A DNA stretch of 64,000 nucleotides. Origin: Bordetella parapertussis (GTDB lineage: Bacteria > Pseudomonadota > Gammaproteobacteria > Burkholderiales > Burkholderiaceae_C). Below, one piece after another: positions 46,317 to 53,898 of the stretch (positions are counted from its first letter, which is position 1; each line of letters starts with the position of its first letter). The notes below the pieces were generated by a model. It had not been told where the DNA came from, searched no databases, and saw nothing but the letters and a program-made list of their open reading frames with translations. The DNA lies in assembly GCA_945901125.1 (NCBI GenBank), contig CAMDKD010000006.1:1-64000 (forward strand), given 5' to 3'. Made by a program: the position numbers and the translations under genes.

Positions 46317-47069
46317 ATGAGTCAGCAAAAAATAGCCATAGTTACAGGCGCAGGTACTGGTGTAGGCAAGGCGGCAGTCATTGCCTTGGCAGGTGCCGGC
46401 TGGAAAGTGGTGCTGGCCGGTCGCCGTCAGCAGCCCTTGGATGAGCTTGCTCACAGTCTTGGTCAAGCCGGTAGCAGCTTGGTTGTGCCTACCGATGTGG
46501 CCAACCCGGAATCAGTGGCCGCGCTGTTTGCCACGACGGTGAAAACCTGCGGCCGCGTGGACTTGTTGTTCAACAACGCCGGTGTCAGCGCGCCCGGCGT
46601 GCCATTGGATGAACTCAGCATTGAGCAATGGCGCAATGTGGTCGACATCAACTTGAACGGCATGTTTTATTGTTTGCAGCAGGCTTTCAAAGCCATGAAA
46701 ACCCAGGATCCCATGGGCGGGCGCATCATCAACAACGGTTCTATTTCAGCTTATGCGCCGCGTCCCAATTCCATTGCCTACACAGCGACCAAGCACGCGG
46801 TGACCGGTTTGACAAAAACGGCGGCTTTGGACGGGCGCAAGTTCAATATTGCCGTGGGTCAGATCGACATCGGCAATGCCGGCACTGAAATGGCGGCCAA
46901 GATGGCGCTGGGTGTGCCCCAGGCGAATGGTGAAATCAAGGCCGAACCTTTGATGGACGTTTCGCATGTCGGCGAATCCGTGCTGTACATGGCCAGCTTG
47001 CCCGCCAGCGCCAATGTGCTGTTCCACACCGTGATGGCCACCAACATGCCGTTTGTCGGCAGAGGTTAA
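46317..47069 (+). CDS. Short-chain dehydrogenase/reductase
   Basis: 250 residues. The cofactor motif is TGAGTGVGKAA, NNAG is present (LLFNNAGVSA), Ser lies in NNGSISAYAPRPN and the catalytic pair is YTATK. The lack of an acidic residue directly after the second strand (LAGRRQQ) suggests NADP use. A CAGGAGA site precedes ATG 46317, 18 bases after rnr. The substrate is unknown. Its stop overlaps the convergent dadA stop. Confidence 0.9.
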   Translation: MSQQKIAIVTGAGTGVGKAAVIALAGAGWKVVLAGRRQQPLDELAHSLGQAGSSLVVPTDVANPESVAALFATTVKTCGRVDLLFNNAGVSAPGVPLDELSIEQWRNVVDINLNGMFYCLQQAFKAMKTQDPMGGRIINNGSISAYAPRPNSIAYTATKHAVTGLTKTAALDGRKFNIAVGQIDIGNAGTEMAAKMALGVPQANGEIKAEPLMDVSHVGESVLYMASLPASANVLFHTVMATNMPFVGRG

Positions 47070-48304
47070 AAGCGTTCTATACCCAGACCTTTGAGGTCGA
47101 TTTCGCAGTCTCTGCCCGACACCATGTCAGCAATCGCGCGGGCGCTGCCGCTGCTGCAAGCCCAGCCGTGGTTACCGTGTCCGATGTTGAGCCAAACACC
47201 GGGCACGCCGCTGAGTCCCAACACAGGAACGCCGTCGCTCATCACGTCCCGGGTGCCTCGCCAAACTTGTACGTTGTCCTGGGTTTTCGCGGCACCGGCA
47301 AACCAATCGTTCAAGACTTTGTAAAGCAAGTCGGTGTTTTTTTCTGAAGGTTGCCGGGCTAGGCCGATTTCACACATGCCGCTGACACGTATGCGTTGTC
47401 CCGAGCGCGCAATAGCAACCTGGTGTTTAGCGTCGAGTACGCCACAAGACGGCGCATCCATTTCCTCGCGCAAGGCTGCGCTCAGCGAATAGCCGTGTAC
47501 AGCGAGAACCGGCAGTTGTATGCCGATTTTTTGAACAAGTGCTTTGCTGTGAAAACCAGCGCAGACAACCACATGGTTAAATGAGACTGACTCTTTGTCG
47601 GTGAAGTTAAGCAGAGTTGGTTTGGAGACAGAAAGAGGCAACACTTCATGGCCTGTCTTGAACACCACGCCGAGTTGTTCGGCTTCCTGCTTGGCCAGAA
47701 TGGTGAACTGACGGCAATTGGCCACGGCATCGTTTGGAAAGCAAACAGAGCCCCATAACTGTGTTTCTGTAGACAGCGCCGGCTCCAATGCCTGTGTGTC
47801 TGCGGCGCTCAGTGTTTTGTAAAGAATGCCAGCGTCTTTGAGCAGCGACAGTTGTAATTCGACTTCTTGAAAATCCGCTTCACTTCGGCACAAAAGCAAA
47901 GAACCCGGGCTGTTTTCATAACTCAAACCGTATTGTTCGGTGACGCCTTTAAATACCTCCTGGCTGTAAAAAGCAAGACGTTGCAAAGAGGCCAGCTTTA
48001 AACCGGCTTCAGGATGTCCGCAAGCACGTAACCATTGCCAGACCCAGCCGCCTGGAAACTGCAACAAGCCGTTCACGTGTATGCCGCTTTCACCTGTGAG
48101 CCATTTTTTGAATTGGCGTGAAAACAGGCCAGGCGCCGTCCACGAGTTCACCAGACCGGGGCCCATGAAGCCCGAGGCGGCAAAGCTGGCTTGCTGGGCA
48201 ATGCCCGAACCTTTTTCATAAACCACGACTTCATGCCCGTGGGATACCAGTTCGAGTGCGGTAGTCACGCCGATAACGCCTGCTCCGATGACGGCAATTT
48301 TCAT
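47066..48304 (-). CDS. dadA: D-amino acid dehydrogenase small subunit-like FAD oxidoreductase
   Basis: 412 residues of the DAO fold. The N-terminal dinucleotide motif is VIGAGVIGVTTALEL followed by VYEKGSGIAQQAS. The C-terminal FAD segment is GVPVLGLSGVPGVWLNIGHGNHGWACSSGSARAIADMVSG in shortened view. It oxidises D-amino acids and passes electrons to the respiratory chain. No alanine racemase gene (dadX) is next to it. The exact substrate preference is not visible, so other DadA-like dehydrogenases remain possible. Confidence 0.85.
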   Translation of the reverse strand: MKIAVIGAGVIGVTTALELVSHGHEVVVYEKGSGIAQQASFAASGFMGPGLVNSWTAPGLFSRQFKKWLTGESGIHVNGLLQFPGGWVWQWLRACGHPEAGLKLASLQRLAFYSQEVFKGVTEQYGLSYENSPGSLLLCRSEADFQEVELQLSLLKDAGILYKTLSAADTQALEPALSTETQLWGSVCFPNDAVANCRQFTILAKQEAEQLGVVFKTGHEVLPLSVSKPTLLNFTDKESVSFNHVVVCAGFHSKALVQKIGIQLPVLAVHGYSLSAALREEMDAPSCGVLDAKHQVAIARSGQRIRVSGMCEIGLARQPSEKNTDLLYKVLNDWFAGAAKTQDNVQVWRGTRDVMSDGVPVLGLSGVPGVWLNIGHGNHGWACSSGSARAIADMVSGRDCEIDLKGLGIERF

Positions 48305-48378
48305 AGATTTAAACCAAAGTTACCAATTCGCCGCGGGAGAGGGGGTGGAGATATGTTAAAATTTTTTGGCTTTGTGGT

Positions 48379-48395
48379 GATCAAATGGTTTGATC
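48379..48395 (+). promoter_or_regulatory. Dyad in the rpsB leader
   Basis: GATCAAA-TGG-TTTGATC is a perfect seven-base dyad with a three-base loop, 110 bases before rpsB. It could be an operator or part of an RNA leader for S2 autoregulation. The 200-base leader also holds CCAAACCGGTT that could add structure. Confidence 0.3.
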
Positions 48396-48505
48396 TTCTC
48401 AAGCAAATCCCAAACCGGTTCAATAAAGGTGTTGCCAGTCGACAGTTCATCCTGTCATTCTAGCGATGGCGAACCGACTTTAAGACTCAACCTTTGGAGT
48501 AATTT

Positions 48506-49258
48506 ATGTCAGTAAGTATGCGCGAAATGCTTGAAGCCGGTGTCCACTTCGGACACCAAACACGTTTCTGGAACCCGAAGATGGCACCGTATATTTTCGG
48601 CCATCGCAACAAAATTCACATCATTAACCTGGAAAAGTCACTGCCTCTGTTCCAGGATGCCATGAAATTCGCCAAGCAGTTGTCTGCCAATCGTGGCAAT
48701 ATTCTGATGGTTGGCACCAAACGCCAGGCCAGAGAAATCATCGCCAGCGAAGCCAAAAGAGCCGGTGTGCCTTTTGTCGATCAACGCTGGCTCGGCGGCA
48801 TGCTGACCAATTTCAAAACCGTTAAAACATCCATCAAGCGCCTCAAAGACATGAAGGCTCAGCAGGAAATCGGTTTGGATGCCATGTCCAAAAAAGAACA
48901 ACTCATGTTCATGCGTGAACTTGAGAAGCTGGAAAAAGACATAGGCGGCATTCAAGACATGGTTACATTACCTGATGCGATTTTTGTGATCGACGTGGGT
49001 TTCCATAAAATCACTATTGCAGAAGCCAAAAAACTCGGCATTCCCCTCATCGGCGTGGTCGATTCCAACCACTCTCCTGAAGGCATTGACTATGTCATTC
49101 CCGGCAACGATGACTCTTCCAAAGCAGTGACTTTGTATGCGCGCGGCATCGCCGACGCCATCCTCGAAGGTCGCGCCAACGCTGTCAACGACGTCATCAA
49201 GGCTGTGGCTGAGGGTGACGATGAATTCGTCGAAGTTGAAAGCGGCAACCCGGCTTGA
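48506..49258 (+). CDS. rpsB: 30S ribosomal protein S2
   Basis: 250 residues. It starts SVSMREMLEAGVHFGHQTRFWNP in condensed view, with the S2 signatures FWNPKMAPYIFG and PDAIFVIDVGFHKITIAEA. It joins the 30S subunit late and is needed for S1 binding. A TTTGGAGTAATTT ribosome site precedes ATG 48506. It heads the rpsB-tsf-pyrH-frr cluster. Confidence 0.98.
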   Translation: MSVSMREMLEAGVHFGHQTRFWNPKMAPYIFGHRNKIHIINLEKSLPLFQDAMKFAKQLSANRGNILMVGTKRQAREIIASEAKRAGVPFVDQRWLGGMLTNFKTVKTSIKRLKDMKAQQEIGLDAMSKKEQLMFMRELEKLEKDIGGIQDMVTLPDAIFVIDVGFHKITIAEAKKLGIPLIGVVDSNHSPEGIDYVIPGNDDSSKAVTLYARGIADAILEGRANAVNDVIKAVAEGDDEFVEVESGNPA

Positions 49259-49278
49259 TCCGCTTGGAGTTTGAGATC

Positions 49279-49303
49279 AAGGGGCTTGATTGGCCCCTTT
49301 TTT
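49279..49303 (+). terminator. Intrinsic terminator between rpsB and tsf
   Basis: AAGGGGC pairs with GCCCCTT around a seven-base loop and is followed by TTTTTT. It lies 20 bases after the rpsB stop and would partly lower tsf relative to rpsB. Confidence 0.75.
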
Positions 49304-49344
49304 GCACCTGATTGAATAAACGCAACAAGATAGAGGAGTTTGAC

Positions 49345-50238
49345 ATGGCAACAATAACCGCAGGCATGGTCGCTGAACTGCGTGCAAAAACCGACGCACC
49401 CATGATGGAGTGCAAAAGAGCTTTGACCGAAGCCGAAGGCGACATGGTCAAGGCAGAAGAATTGCTGCGCGTCAAGCTGGGCAGCAAAGCCAGCAAGGCA
49501 TCCGCGCGGGTGACGGCTGAAGGCGTGGTCACCATTGCCATGCACGGTGGCGCTGGCGCCATGCTCGAAGTCAATTGCGAAACAGACTTTGTCACCAAGA
49601 ACGACAGCTTTCTGGCGCTTGCCAATGCAGCTGTCGGTTTGATCGCGGCCCACCAACCTGCCGATGTCGCTGCCTTATCAGCCCTGGCATATGAGCAAGA
49701 TGGTTTCGGTCCGACGGTAGAAGACGTGCGCAAAGGCCTGATCGGCAAGATCGGCGAGAACATGAGCTTTCGCCGTTTCAAATACTTTGATCAAAGCAAT
49801 CATCTGACGTCTTATTTGCACGGCACTCGCATTGGCGTGGTGGTTGAGTTCAACGGGGACGAAGCCGCCGCCCGCGACGTCGCCATGCACGTGGCCGCCA
49901 TGAAGCCGGTGTCACTGACCAGCGCCGATGTGCCTGCTGCTTTGATAGAGACCGAACGTTCTGTTGCAACAGCCAAAGCTGCTGAATCCGGCAAGCCTGC
50001 TGAGATCGCCGCCAAAATGATCGAAGGCGCAGTGCAAAAGTACTTGAAAGAAGTGTCTTTGTTCAATCAGACTTTCGTGAAAAACGACAAGCAGACGGTG
50101 GAGCAAATGCTTCAATCGGCCAAAACCACGGTCAAGGCTTTCACCATGTATGTGGTCGGGGAAGGCATTGAGCGCAGAGTCGATGACTTTGCCGCCGAGG
50201 TGGCTGCCCAGGTAGCCGCTGCCAAACAATCAGCATGA
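49345..50238 (+). CDS. tsf: Elongation factor Ts
   Basis: 297 residues. An N-terminal UBA-like domain (ITAGMVAELRAKTDAPMMECK) is followed by the nucleotide-exchange core with CETDFVTKND and a coiled-coil/dimer section. It exchanges GDP for GTP on EF-Tu. The ATG 49345 has AGAGGAG upstream. Confidence 0.98.
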   Translation: MATITAGMVAELRAKTDAPMMECKRALTEAEGDMVKAEELLRVKLGSKASKASARVTAEGVVTIAMHGGAGAMLEVNCETDFVTKNDSFLALANAAVGLIAAHQPADVAALSALAYEQDGFGPTVEDVRKGLIGKIGENMSFRRFKYFDQSNHLTSYLHGTRIGVVVEFNGDEAAARDVAMHVAAMKPVSLTSADVPAALIETERSVATAKAAESGKPAEIAAKMIEGAVQKYLKEVSLFNQTFVKNDKQTVEQMLQSAKTTVKAFTMYVVGEGIERRVDDFAAEVAAQVAAAKQSA

Positions 50239-50242
50239 CATG

Positions 50243-50274
50243 AAAAGGGGACACAAGTTAGTCCCCTTTTTTTT
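50243..50274 (+). terminator. Intrinsic terminator after tsf
   Basis: AAAAGGGGAC pairs with GTCCCCTTTT, a ten-base-pair stem with an eight-base loop, followed by more T to eight in total. It separates tsf from pyrH, so pyrH-frr-cdsA-dxr may have its own promoter. Confidence 0.85.
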
Positions 50275-50312
50275 GAACCCTGCTCACATTGATGTATCCG
50301 GAGAAGAATGCA

Positions 50313-51038
50313 ATGACATCCAAAAAACCCGCCTATAAAAGGATTTTGCTCAAGCTTTCCGGTGAGGCTTTGATGGGGGACGATGCATTCGGTATCAACC
50401 GCGACACTATCGTCCGTATGGTTGAAGAAATCGCCGAGATTACCCGGCTTGGGGTTGAAGTGGCCGTGGTCATAGGCGGCGGCAATATTTTTCGCGGCGT
50501 GGCCGGCGGTTCTGTCGGCATGGACAGAGCGACAGCGGATTACATGGGCATGTTGGCGACGGTGATGAATGCATTGGCGCTGGCTGACACCATGAACAAG
50601 GCCGGTTTGATCGCGCGCGTCATGTCGGCCATTGGTATTGAACAGGTGGTCGAGCCTTATGTGCGCCCCAAGGCCTTGCAGTACCTGGAAGAGGGCAAAG
50701 TGGTGGTGTTCGCCGCCGGCACCGGCAACCCGTTTTTCACGACAGACACAGCAGCAGCCTTGCGCGGAGCTGAAATCGGTGCCGCCATGGTGTTGAAAGC
50801 CACCAAGGTCGATGGTGTTTATACCGCCGACCCGAAAAAAGACCCGACGGCAACCCGCTATAGTCAAATCAGTTTTGACGATGCCATCAACGGCAACTTA
50901 GGCATCATGGACGCTACGGCTTTTGCCTTGTGCCGTGACCAGAAGTTGCCCATCACCGTGTTTTCCATATTCAAGCACGGTGCGCTCAAGCGGGTGGTGA
51001 TGGGTGAAGATGAAGGAACACTGGTTTTCGCTTCATGA
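50313..51038 (+). CDS. pyrH: UMP kinase
   Basis: 241 residues of the amino acid kinase fold. The N-terminus is KRILLKLSGEALMGDDAFGI, followed by VVIGGGNIFRG and TDTAAALRGAEIGA. It phosphorylates UMP to UDP as a hexamer, with GTP activation and UTP inhibition known in the family. ATG 50313 follows GGAGAAG. Confidence 0.97.
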   Translation: MTSKKPAYKRILLKLSGEALMGDDAFGINRDTIVRMVEEIAEITRLGVEVAVVIGGGNIFRGVAGGSVGMDRATADYMGMLATVMNALALADTMNKAGLIARVMSAIGIEQVVEPYVRPKALQYLEEGKVVVFAAGTGNPFFTTDTAAALRGAEIGAAMVLKATKVDGVYTADPKKDPTATRYSQISFDDAINGNLGIMDATAFALCRDQKLPITVFSIFKHGALKRVVMGEDEGTLVFAS

Positions 51039-51071
51039 AACAGTGACATTTTGGCAGGAGGACTTGGAACC

Positions 51072-51632
51072 ATGGATATCAGCGAGATCAAGAAAAACAA
51101 TGAAAGCAAGATGGACCAATCCATTGCGGCTTTCAATAACAGCCTGAGCAAAATCCGCACAGGCAGGGCCAATCCCGGCTTGCTTGACAACATCTTGGTC
51201 GAGTATTACGGCAACCCCACGCCTTTGTCACAGGTAGCCAATGTGTCGCTGCTGGACGCGCGCACCATCAGTGTTCAGCCTTGGGAAAAAGGATTGGGCC
51301 CTAAGATAGAAAAAGCCATACGCGAAAGCGATCTGGGTTTGAACCCTTCCTCTATGGGCGATTTGATTCGTGTGCCCATGCCGCCCATGACCGAAGAGCG
51401 CAGAAAAGAGATGACCAAAATTGTCCGCAACGAAGGCGAGAACGCCAAGGTTGCCGTTCGCAATTTACGCCGGGACGCCAATGAAGCGGTGAAAAAACTC
51501 GTCAAAGACAAACTTGCCTCTGAGGATGAGCAAAAACGCGCAGAGGCAGACATACAAAAAGTGACCAACAGGCATATTGCAGACATAGATAAATTAATGG
51601 CTTCCAAAGAACAGGAAATCATGGCTGTCTGA
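51072..51632 (+). CDS. frr: Ribosome recycling factor
   Basis: 186 residues, the normal length. The three-helix bundle segments are visible (LSKIRTGRANPGLLDNI, RVPMPPMTEERRKEM, IVRNEGENAKVAVRNLRRDAN). It splits post-termination ribosomes with EF-G. ATG 51072 is preferred; an earlier in-frame TTG at 51051 overlaps the CAGGAGG ribosome site. The usual next gene uppS is not here. Confidence 0.97.
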   Translation: MDISEIKKNNESKMDQSIAAFNNSLSKIRTGRANPGLLDNILVEYYGNPTPLSQVANVSLLDARTISVQPWEKGLGPKIEKAIRESDLGLNPSSMGDLIRVPMPPMTEERRKEMTKIVRNEGENAKVAVRNLRRDANEAVKKLVKDKLASEDEQKRAEADIQKVTNRHIADIDKLMASKEQEIMAV

Positions 51633-51644
51633 GCGGCTTTTCAC

Positions 51645-52478
51645 ATGCTTAAACAACGCATCATCACCGCCTTGCTTTTATTGGCGGTCTTTTTACCGGC
51701 GTTGTTTCACCCGGACGCGCGCTGGCTTGGTTTAGCCGGTTTGTTTCTTGTGGCCGCCGGTGCCTGGGAATGGGGCCGCTTAAACAACATGGGCACCGTC
51801 TCCGCTCTGCTCATGTCGGCTATTTGTTTGGTGCTTTGCGTAGCTGTGTGGTTCAGCGGTGCTGCTGGTTTGATGCCGAATGCTTTGTGGTTGCTGGGCG
51901 GTGTTTTCTGGATCAGTCTGCTGTTTTATTTTTTAAAGCATGGTGTCGACAGTTGGCGAACACTGCCTGCAATCATCAGAAACCTGATCGGCATAGGCGT
52001 GCTGACCATGACCTGGTTGGCTTTGTACCAGGCCAAAAGCATCGGGACGTCTTTTTTGACATCGGTGCTGGTGCTGGTATGGGTGGCGGATATCTCTGCG
52101 TATTTCGTCGGCAAACAATGGGGACGTCATAAGCTCGCACCTGCTATCAGTCCGGGTAAGAGTCGCGAAGGATTGCTCGGCGGGTTGCTTGGCGTGCTTG
52201 TGTTGTCATTTGCCTGGCTGGCCTTGCAAACCCAGTTTCCGGCTTTGAGCGACAGTTTGTTTGCCAGACTCTATGCACACGGTGTGTTTTTCATGATTGC
52301 CGGTGTGATTTTCCTCACCCTGATCAGCGCCGCCGGTGACTTGTTTGAATCGCTTTTAAAGCGCAGCGCAGGTGTGAAGGACAGCAGCCGTTTATTGCCT
52401 GGTCACGGCGGTGTGCTTGACCGCCTGGACGCGTTGCTGCCCACCTTACCTTTAGCCATGATGCTTTATTTGATGTGA
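51645..52478 (+). CDS. cdsA: Phosphatidate cytidylyltransferase
   Basis: 277 residues with about eight hydrophobic spans. The C-terminal CDP-diacylglycerol synthase signature is present (SAAGDLFESLLKRSAGVKD, then LPGHGGVLDRLDALL). It makes CDP-diacylglycerol from phosphatidate and CTP at the inner membrane, feeding pssA at 19529. It starts 12 bases after frr, leaving no room for uppS, which normally lies between them. Confidence 0.95.
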   Translation: MLKQRIITALLLLAVFLPALFHPDARWLGLAGLFLVAAGAWEWGRLNNMGTVSALLMSAICLVLCVAVWFSGAAGLMPNALWLLGGVFWISLLFYFLKHGVDSWRTLPAIIRNLIGIGVLTMTWLALYQAKSIGTSFLTSVLVLVWVADISAYFVGKQWGRHKLAPAISPGKSREGLLGGLLGVLVLSFAWLALQTQFPALSDSLFARLYAHGVFFMIAGVIFLTLISAAGDLFESLLKRSAGVKDSSRLLPGHGGVLDRLDALLPTLPLAMMLYLM

Positions 52479-52488
52479 GCCAAACGCC

Positions 52489-53685
52489 ATGAAAAAAAAT
52501 CTGACCGTGCTGGGCTCTACCGGTTCCATCGGTGTCAATACCCTGGATATTGTGGCCAGGCATGCTGACCGCTACACCGTTTACGCGCTGACCGGTGCCA
52601 CACAGGTCGACAAAATGTTGGCCCAGTGTGCTGCGTTCAAGCCGAGATACGCTGTCATGGTTCACGAGGCTGCGGCTCAACTATTGAAGGATAGGCTTAA
52701 GGCTGAGGGACTTCAGACCCAGGTCTTGTCCGGACCGCAAGCCTTGAACGATGTCGCATCTGCTCCCGAAGTCGACATGGTCATGGCGGCCATTGTGGGC
52801 GCTGCCGGACTTGCATCCTGTTTGAGCGCAGCAAGAGCCGGTAAGCGTCTGCTGTTGGCCAACAAGGAAGCCCTGGTGGTGGGCGGTGAATTGTTTCTGG
52901 ATGCGGTTCAACAAGGCGGTGCCAAGCTATTGCCGATTGACAGTGAACATTCTGCTGTTTTTCAAGCCTTGCCTGAAGACGCAAGCACTTGGCCGGGCGT
53001 GGTCAGCAAAATCATTTTGACGGCATCCGGCGGACCTTTCAGAACCCGCTCCCCATCGACTTTGCATGCCGTTAGCCCTGAAGAAGCCTGTGCCCATCCC
53101 AACTGGGTGATGGGAAGAAAAATCTCAGTGGATTCAGCGACCATGATGAACAAGGCACTTGAGGTCATTGAAGCCAGGTATTTGTTCGGCATGGTGCCTG
53201 AGCAAATTGAAGTCATCATCCACCCTCAGAGCATTGTTCATTCCATGGTCGAGTTCGTCGACGGCTCCATCGTGGCTCAACTGGGTACGCCGGACATGCG
53301 CATGCCGATTTCTTACGGCCTGGCCTGGCCGGACCGCATTGCATCGGGCGCCGGTAATATCGATTTCCGCAAAAGCTCCCTGATGACCTTTGAGTCGATG
53401 CAGGACATCGACCATCAAAAAAGATTTCCCGGCCTGGCTTTGGCCTGGGAATCTCTCAAGGCCCCGAGTGGAACCACGGCAGTTTTGAATGCAGCCAATG
53501 AAGTTGCGGTAGCGCTTTTTTTGGCTGGGGAAATTCAGTTTGATCTGATTCACGCGGTGAATCTGGCTACTTTGTCAGCGTGTTTACCGGAAAAGCCGCG
53601 TTCACTGGAGGATTTGCTGGAAATTGATGCAAAAGCGAGACTTAAAGCTAGCGAGGCAGCGAAGAAAATGATGAGAAAGAATTGA
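52489..53685 (+). CDS. dxr: 1-deoxy-D-xylulose 5-phosphate reductoisomerase
   Basis: 398 residues. The NADPH-binding start is LTVLGSTGSIGVNTLDI. The metal-binding part includes LLPIDSEHSAVFQ and a conserved KISVDSATMMNKALEVIEA. It forms methylerythritol phosphate in the MEP pathway that ispD and ispF continue. It starts ten bases after cdsA. The next gene should be rseP but is bamA, after a 213-base gap. Confidence 0.97.
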   Translation: MKKNLTVLGSTGSIGVNTLDIVARHADRYTVYALTGATQVDKMLAQCAAFKPRYAVMVHEAAAQLLKDRLKAEGLQTQVLSGPQALNDVASAPEVDMVMAAIVGAAGLASCLSAARAGKRLLLANKEALVVGGELFLDAVQQGGAKLLPIDSEHSAVFQALPEDASTWPGVVSKIILTASGGPFRTRSPSTLHAVSPEEACAHPNWVMGRKISVDSATMMNKALEVIEARYLFGMVPEQIEVIIHPQSIVHSMVEFVDGSIVAQLGTPDMRMPISYGLAWPDRIASGAGNIDFRKSSLMTFESMQDIDHQKRFPGLALAWESLKAPSGTTAVLNAANEVAVALFLAGEIQFDLIHAVNLATLSACLPEKPRSLEDLLEIDAKARLKASEAAKKMMRKN

Positions 53686-53898
53686 AATAAATGAATGCCA
53701 GATCACAATACGTTTACGGTCTTTCTGCCTATGCACCGTGTGAGCTGATGTATTATCAAGTCAACGTTTTATCAGGTTCATGTTCCAAGTGAAAGTGAAT
53801 ATATGTATGCATTGAAACACTTGCGCGCATGCCATCTCAGGCTGCCCGGATATCTGACTCTTTCGAAATTCCACTCATAGATTAATCGCGACCACTTC

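Noticed and set aside
53686..53898. An rseP pseudogene in the dxr-bamA gap
   Set aside because: No HExxH or PDZ-like sequence could be read in any frame, and the gap is far too short for a whole gene.
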